Of a stretch of 64,000 nt of DNA, positions 57,939 through 64,000 are shown piece by piece; position 1 is the stretch's first letter, and each line of letters begins with the position of its first letter. Under the pieces are notes generated by a model that saw only the letters and a program-made list of their open reading frames with translations, had not been told where the DNA came from and searched no databases. The translations under genes and the position numbers were made by a program. Source of the stretch: Earliella scabrosa (lineage: Eukaryota; Basidiomycota; Agaricomycetes; Polyporales; Polyporaceae); contig JABYQQ010000031.1 in assembly GCA_022605405.1 (NCBI GenBank), positions 124,001-188,000 of the forward strand. The letters are read 5' to 3'.

Positions 57939-58494
57939 GATGGGAGAGAGAAGGGGGCAGCCTGCGAGATGACTCCGTCCGTCGACTCGACGACCTTATA
58001 TCTGTGAGGACAGCAAGGTTCATGCGGGACGTCGTCCGCCGTGCAGTCGGGGTGGCCTAGCACGATCCGTCTTCATCGCTGGAATCAACGACGGCCTCGC
58101 CTCAGTAGGTCGGAGAGCTCAGAGAGCAGGAGCAAGCCTAGGTTGCCGACGGGTGATGAAGTGGGTGTGGTCGCCTACGACAAAGCGCTCTCGTTCACAA
58201 CGCCCCTCACGGCGAGCACGCACTCGGTAGTCGTGGAGATCGCTGCCTCCAACTTCGCTGGGACGTGCTGCACGACGCCCCGCCCTCCAACGTCGTCCCG
58301 CTCGTCGCTGCCCGCCACTGTGCGGTGGGAACGGGCGCCTACCGTTACTACGCCCGAGAAACAGCGTCAAACACGCCTCTCAACTCATCCACCATCCTCC
58401 TCCCGCTCCGTCTCGACTCCCATCTCGCCCTCGTCGGCGCCGTTCTTTAGTTTCTCTTAATCTGCCTCTCGCCGAGCTCGCTAGGTTTCGACTC
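57939..58494. promoter_or_regulatory. Divergent promoter region of TRP4 and ROT1
   Basis: 556 bp between two divergent ATGs. A TATAAGG for TRP4 is at 57994-58000; no clear TATA box was found on the ROT1 side. Confidence 0.5.
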
Positions 58495-59561
58495 ATGAAG
58501 CTGTTCACCCCTCTCTTCGCCGTTGCCCTCGCGGCGATCCCCGCTGCCCTCGGCCAGGACGACGTCCCCATCCGCTACGACCTGGAGCACAACGCAACCA
58601 CAATCATTGGCACATGGAGCTCAGGCTCGAGGAAGGTCGTGACGGGTGCTGTGAGTGCGGTTCGGTCGTCGCAGGGATTTGCAGGCTCATCGCATGCAGG
58701 GATTCGCGAACCCTGCGAACATGACCTTCATCTATCCTCCCGTCACTGGCGTGTCCTACGCCTTGTGAGTAGACTTTGTCGTTCGCTTGGACTTGGATAT
58801 TGATCCTCCCCTCTCCCTCCAGCTCTGAAGATGGATTCTATGAGGTCGCCCGCTATCGGTTCAACTCCAATGGTATGTCCGTCCTATCGTGCTACTTCTA
58901 CAGTCATGCATATATGCGGTTGCTCGTTGTCTGCTGTGTGGCCTTCATCGCTGGCCCGACTCTACTGCGGACGCGCGGTCCTGTGCCGTGGGCGTGGTCG
59001 TCATGAATGGGGCTGTCGTCGTCGGCGTCACCGAGCTCCACATTCCCAATTTAGAAGACAACGGCCCTGGTCTTGGCAAATTATTTGACTTGGACTTGCG
59101 ACTGACATATGTTGGCAGCGTCGAGCCCTAACTGCATAACGGGTGTTCTCAACTGGCACCACGGCCAGTACACGCTCAACACCAACGGCTCCATCACCCT
59201 CACCCCCTTCGAAGACGGCTTCCAGCAGGTGCAGGATCCATGTGCGGCCGAGACCAACTTCATCGAAGGCTACAACTGGACCGAGCTCTACCGCAGCTGG
59301 AGAATATTCTACGACCCCAACGACGGCTACAAGCTGCATCTGTTCGAGCGCGATGGCACGCCGGTCGCACCGCTCTTCCAGGTCTACTCCACGCCCAACA
59401 TGCTGCCCACACAGCAGCTCCGCAACGTCACCGTCACCGTCACGAGCAAGCCCCAGTCGCTCTTCGCCGCCAACTCAGGCCCGCGGAGGTGGACAGCGGA
59501 GGGCGTCACTGGCCTCGTGACGGGGGTGTTCGCGGTCGGTCTTGCATCATTGCTCCTCTAG
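58495..59561 (+). CDS. ROT1: ER chaperone Rot1
   Basis: Membrane-anchored ER folding factor needed for glycan and cell-wall assembly in fungi; 237 aa. Exons 58495-58650, 58700-58764, 58823-58872, 59119-59561. A signal peptide (MKLFTPLFAVALAAIPAALG) starts the protein. The Rot1 signature is clear: GTWSSGSRKVVTGAGFANP, TGVSYAFSEDGFYEVARYRF, then HHGQYTLNTNGSITLTPF, EGYNWTELYRSW and a ProMLPT block. It closes with a C-terminal hydrophobic anchor (VTGLVTGVFAVGLASLLL). Several N-x-S/T sites fit ER glycosylation. The third intron is long (246 nt) for this genome. Confidence 0.93.
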
Positions 59562-60573
59562 ATCGTTAGTGGACCGGACCACGATGAATGAATATCTATT
59601 AGTACACGCACGTCTCCCATCTACCTTGCATCTCTCCCGCTCCCCATTTCCCCTTTCCTCCATTGCGTTTGCCGTCGTTACTAGTATCCGTACATCTGCA
59701 TTGGTCCTTCCCGCGTTCGCGCGCGCCCCACTATCCCTTTCCGAGTACTGCGGGATCGCGTACCGTGGGCGTACTTATCACCTTGACACAGACATTTCAA
59801 CCCTTTCTCTGTTCTCAAGCTTACGATACCCCCCGCATGTACTGGGCGTTCTTGACGACCGTTGCATACTTTCGTGTAGGCCAGCGGGCTTATGACCAAC
59901 ACGCATGCACTGTAGTTCTGCGGTGAAAACTCCGCAGGACGCTATGTCACGTTCGATGTTCCTGGGTGGATTGATTGAGGTGCGTGCCGTGGTGGTTGAC
60001 TGATGCAATTGAGTTGTAGGTACATTTGAACGGTACGTCGCACTCGGTGATCATGCTATCTCTCGCTGACTGTGTGCCCCTAAGGCTTTCCATCCACTAT
60101 AACGACATAACTAGTTGCAGTCCTCACATGGCCTCTCGTCGAAAGGTCAAGCGCAATCCTGCTCTCGCCCCCAAACCGGGCCCCCGCGCACCCGTCTAGC
60201 TCTGGAAGGCGTGTCCGCCTCCACATCCACGTTCACGAACGCTGCCGGCGTGCCGTCGTTATCCTTTGACTTAGACGACGCCCTGACGACGCCCTCGCCT
60301 CGCCCACCTCCTCCGGCTGGAGAGCGCACACTCTATCACCGCCAGTTACGAGAGCAGAGCACCGGGGACGTACAGGGAGCAAGAAAGCTCAGCCCGAATC
60401 GTAGCCCGTCATACACTCGCTGGCCTCCGCAGCACTAGCAGCACAACCGTCTGAGAGCCATCCATATTGCCACGTTTGGAATTCACAGTTGGACCCATAG
60501 TGAGTCATACTCGATAGCTATGCTGTACACTTTCTCGCTGATTATGTACTCCTCAGGCTTCTCATCTAACACA
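59562..60573. other. Intergenic between convergent genes
   Basis: About 1 kb with no supported gene. A short open frame at 60128-60199 starts MASRRKVKRN but is too short to judge. Confidence 0.45.
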
Positions 60574-61856
60574 CTACAACGCCATGGCCAGCTGCGCTCT
60601 GGGCATGGCCTCTCGCCGAAATCCTCCGTTCTGCAACTCGTCTTCGAGCCACTTCGCCGCGAGGTCATACCACGTACCGTCGCCCTTCTCGCTGCCAAGC
60701 AAGAACCGGATCCCGTTCATGCGTTCAGCAAACTGCCACGACATGTCAGCCGCAGCGCCCGCTCGCGATCAAACCCGGCACGCACCGTGTCGTACACCTC
60801 CCACTTGGCGTCGCCCCAGCCATCCGCGCCCGTGCCGTGTGCGCGGACCACGCCCACGATCGCGGACCAGAGCCGATCCAAATACGCACCGTCCCATTCA
60901 TACGTGCACACGGCGGCGCTCGACGCTGTCGCCGCCCGCCGCTCCATCTGCAGCCCCGGTGCGTCCTCCCCAACCGCACGCGGGAGACGCGGCGCCTCGC
61001 TGAGGACGCTGCGGAGGATATCTACAGCGGGCGAGCTGGGGAGCGGGGCAACGGGCCGGGATGCGTACAAGTTCGACTTGAACAGCGGGAGCGCGAGGGC
61101 GCGGGCGAGCGCTGTCTCGCGCTTCTTGTCCGTGTCGAACAGCGCCTTCTTCTTCGCCTTCCCGGGTCCAGCTGGATCGGCGGCGGCGCACGCGTCGAGC
61201 TCCTGGTTGCAAGCTGTCCAGAGCCACGCGGGCATGGCGTCGCGGATCTGCCAGAGCGCGCGGGAGCGCTTGATGTAGGGGTCTGTGCGTGCGGCGGCTT
61301 TGGGGCGGGGAGCGGGTTTGCGCTTGAGCTTCCCGTTCCCGTATTGCTCGGGACGTGCGAAATTCTTCCGTGGTCGCGGTTTCTCGAGGTGCGCTTCGTA
61401 CTTCTGCTGGAGGCTGGTGGCGGTGTGGGATGGGTATGGTGACGGCCGGGATTGGGTACTCACAGTGCCTCGAATGCCTCTGGCCCTCCGTACCGCTCCC
61501 AGGCCCGTCGCTCGACCTCCATCTCGCTGTAGAGATGCGTGTCGATGCGGTAGCCCATCGCGTTGACTCTTCTAGAGAGGCAAATGTGAGTGTGCACGAC
61601 GAGAGACGGAGGAGACATGCGCACTTGGAGACGACGAAGTGCAAGCCATCGAGGTCTTTCTCGCGGAGCTTGTACTGCGCCATGGCCTTTGACTTGCATA
61701 TCTGGGGGACGGGAGACGCTCCTTCAGGTTATATGCGACGAAGAGCCAGGCCGCCCATCGGGGTCACCGTACCTGGTCGAACTCGTCCAACGTTGACTCG
61801 CGCCATGTGGATGGCTCGGAGGCGGTTGTGCTGGAGGATACCTGAACCAGAGACAT
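60574..61856 (-). CDS. XPA C-terminal-like protein
   Basis: A 351-aa protein, exons 61773-61856, 61625-61701, 61464-61571, 60786-61413, 60574-60732. Residues about 29-90 (SKAMAQYKLREKDLDGL, then LYSEMEVERRAWERYGGPEAF) match the C-terminal DNA-binding part of XPA/Rad14, where a YxLxxxDL helix precedes a helix ending in GGPEA. The Cys4 zinc finger that normally precedes it is absent. Basidiomycetes have several such proteins; a role in DNA repair is only inferred. A basic linker and a long C-terminal region (ERMNGIRFLLGSEKGDGTWYD) of unknown fold follow. The last intron, 53 nt with a GTGCGT donor, extends the protein past an earlier stop. Confidence 0.72.
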
Positions 61857-62417
61857 CGTCCAGTGCAGCGGCGGTCTGCAGGGGGTGTGTGGCAGGTTAC
61901 AATCCTGGCTGAGCGCTGAGTATATGATATATGGAGCAGCGATCGGTTGCATCCTCCTAAACGTCGGCGGCACCTTCTGCTTCCGTCGTAGCGTCGCCTC
62001 AGCTCCGACGTTCAGAGTGCCTGGCAATACGTTCAAAGTGTCTGGCCAGGAAGGAGTAGTAGCTCCAACTGAGAATACGTCAGCGGAGGAGGACTATCGC
62101 AAAGTTCCAAGCCTTGCCAGTACACCAAAGACCTCTCGATGACGGTGCAACCGCTCGGTCCGTCACCTCCCAGTTTCGAAGATCAGCATAGGGGCAGTAG
62201 TATCGTGGAGCAGCACTGCGGATGCAGGCGGTCCAACGGGAGAGTCACCCGTTCCTCGTTCCTCGTTATCTCTCATCCGTCCTCACTAACCATCTCTCCA
62301 TTGAGCTTGGATATCGAGGGCTGCCCGAGCTCCACCTCGTCTCGATCTCAGTCGAATATCAACGTAATGAAGGGGCATTGTCAACATGAGGTAGTGTACA
62401 ACCTAACCGTCCCAACA
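61857..62417. other. Intergenic
   Basis: About 0.6 kb with no gene. An ATATATC-type stretch at 61921-61933 may be the TATA box of the XPA-like gene. Confidence 0.4.
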
Positions 62418-63817
62418 CTAGTAGTGCTCACCGCCCGTAAAACCGAAACCGGAAGACGCAGGAGTCTGACTCGTAGGGGGGCTCGGCTCGCGTTCAAACG
62501 TCACCGCGTACAGCTCCCTCCCGTCCAGTCGGATGAACACCCGTTCCAAATTGGGGAATTTGATGTATGCATCGAACGCAGTGTACTGGATGTCCAGTTC
62601 GGTCCCATCGCTAATATCACGGGGATCCACTGGGTCCCATCCACTGTGAAAGCCCGAGGTGCCTGGACGCTGCTTGCACAAGTGAGTGGTCGGCATCTGG
62701 ATATAGAACCGCGCACCCATGTCAGTCTCATGCATGTGTTGGATATGGAACAGTGTAGAAACATACGCGAAATACATAGGCCACGCGCTGGTATTCCCGT
62801 ATACGCCTGTCGACATCGTCACCGTGCATCGGCAGAGAGAAGAACGACCGCTTCGAGATGACGAAGAACTTCAGCTTGGGGCCAACGAGGGACGTTCGTG
62901 CATACTGCTTAGAAGCGTGTGCTCTCAAGGACAACATGTATTCGTCCCGATCCAGTCTCTAAAGGCATGCGTTACTCGACACGATAGCACCCAAGGTGAC
63001 AAACGGCGCGCCGACTCACCTCGTCGTCCTCCACGCGACAGAGCGTGTCGTATATCAACAACTCCTCCAAGTTGGGGCACATGTCCGTGACCTGCTGCGC
63101 GACGAACGGAACATGGGGTACCGCCGTCTCGGGCAGGCAGATGGTCATTGCGAGGAATTTGAGCCGCGGTCCGAGAGCTCCGCAAACGTCATAGAGGCGT
63201 TGGAGGGCCTCCTTTCTGGGATAATCACAGTCCTGCTGCAGGTATTCTTCATGGTCGTGCGCCCCGACGCCGGGGGTATGTAACACAATGCGAATGGTGT
63301 TCAGATACCCCTGGTCCGATCTCAGCAGGTTGCGGAGGTGGAAGGGGAGGTGAGGTGATTGCTCATCTTGGAACGCGTACGGTGAGTCGGCGGAATGCGA
63401 GGCGGCAGTGGCGACTGCGAGCTCTTCGCCGTCAGTCGCGTTCTGAGCCATCGCGGGCTGCTGGATGGCTCCATCATGGATATTTGCATACGGCGGAGGC
63501 GGAGGAGTGTCATAGGATGCAGCGACCGCTGAGGGTTCTCCGGGGTCGTCGGAGAAGAAAGGTGCCAGTGGAGAAGTGATGCAACGCTGGCAGTCGTATT
63601 CAGGCGGGTATGAGGCCCAGTACTCCGGTCCCTGACTGTGGCGTAGATCATACGTCGTCATAGGCCGGGAGACTTGCATGTTCTGCTGGTCAACCTGCAC
63701 GGCATTCGCTATGGTTGTGTCACTACGTGTAGTTTGAGACCAGAGAAGCAGCGACTGCTCACCAGGATAGTAGTCCAATGCCGGATAGAGAAGCTGCGGC
63801 TTGCCTGCGAACGCCAT
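62418..63817 (-). CDS. Hypothetical protein, possibly F-box/LRR-like
   Basis: Not recognised. About 432 aa from exons 63020-63817, 62767-62958 and 62418-62726. A Pro-rich and acidic first part (PPPPPYANIHDGAIQQP) is followed by Leu-rich stretches (LKFLAMTICLP, CPNLEELLIYDTL) that resemble leucine-rich repeats of fungal F-box proteins, though no F-box is evident. The third exon gives AYIKFPNLERVFIRLDG, of the same character. The second intron is only 40 nt (GTATGT to GAG), the weakest junction, and the first exon may hide another short intron near its start. Confidence 0.5.
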
Positions 63818-64000
63818 GTCTCTACTGGGGAGATCAAAGTATGGCTTGCGTTCGGTAGTTTTGACGCTGTTTTATGGACCGACGCCGTGTGGCTGAAGTG
63901 AAGCGTCATAGTTCCGCGAAGCCATGACAAAATGCCTGGTTCACGACACGCCACAAGCAGGACAACACGAGCACAAGGCCGTAGAAAAAATCGCAGCACA
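63818..64000. other. Right edge of window
   Basis: Short flank upstream of the last hypothetical gene; nothing recognised. Confidence 0.4.

Noticed and set aside
1..64000. CRISPR array, phage or bacterial operon signals
   Set aside because: The DNA is eukaryotic with dense introns; no regular direct repeats with spacers were seen.

Overview
The window is nuclear DNA of a filamentous basidiomycete, most likely an Agaricomycete. Genes are GC-rich and split by many short introns (about 40-95 nt) with GT..AG ends. Families seen include fungal 2-oxoglutarate oxygenases, GH12 glucanases, ROT1, and a basidiomycete-type XPA C-terminal-like protein. A polypore or related wood decayer would fit, but that is inference. 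I model 28 protein-coding genes, one tRNA and several gene relics; exon borders were read by eye from splice consensus, reading frame and paralogue comparison.

Left part (0.7-18.7 kb): an inverted segmental duplication. The left arm carries 2OG-Fe(II) oxygenases A and B (minus strand) and the last exon of a ThDP-dependent enzyme. The right arm carries a decayed copy of that ThDP exon followed by oxygenases C and D (plus strand). A pairs with D and B with C. Between the arms lie the body of the ThDP enzyme, the E2 enzyme UBC1 with a UBA domain, a GNAT acetyltransferase and a GH12 glucanase with a long Ser/Pro/Thr tail.

Middle (18.7-39 kb): two tandem short-chain dehydrogenases (SDR) on the minus strand, a second GH12 gene, the ArfGAP GLO3, a metallo-beta-lactamase-fold hydrolase, a third SDR, a disordered hypothetical protein, a relic of the same oxygenase family next to a second intact ThDP enzyme, and an F-box-like protein. 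A gene-free stretch of about 3 kb follows (39.0-42.2 kb).

Right part (42-64 kb): three tandem classical SDRs plus a truncated copy, tRNA-Glu(CUC), a fourth retinol-dehydrogenase-like SDR, a large RGG/WG-repeat protein and its shorter paralogue flanking a small secreted protein, the divergent pair TRP4 (tryptophan synthesis) and ROT1 (ER chaperone), an XPA C-terminal-like protein and a hypothetical protein.

The region mixes conserved housekeeping genes (UBC1, GLO3, TRP4, ROT1, tRNA) with lineage-expanded oxidoreductases (4 oxygenases, 2 ThDP enzymes, 7 SDRs) that keep being copied, inverted and broken. No polyketide, peptide or terpene backbone enzyme was recognised, so a secondary-metabolite cluster cannot be claimed.
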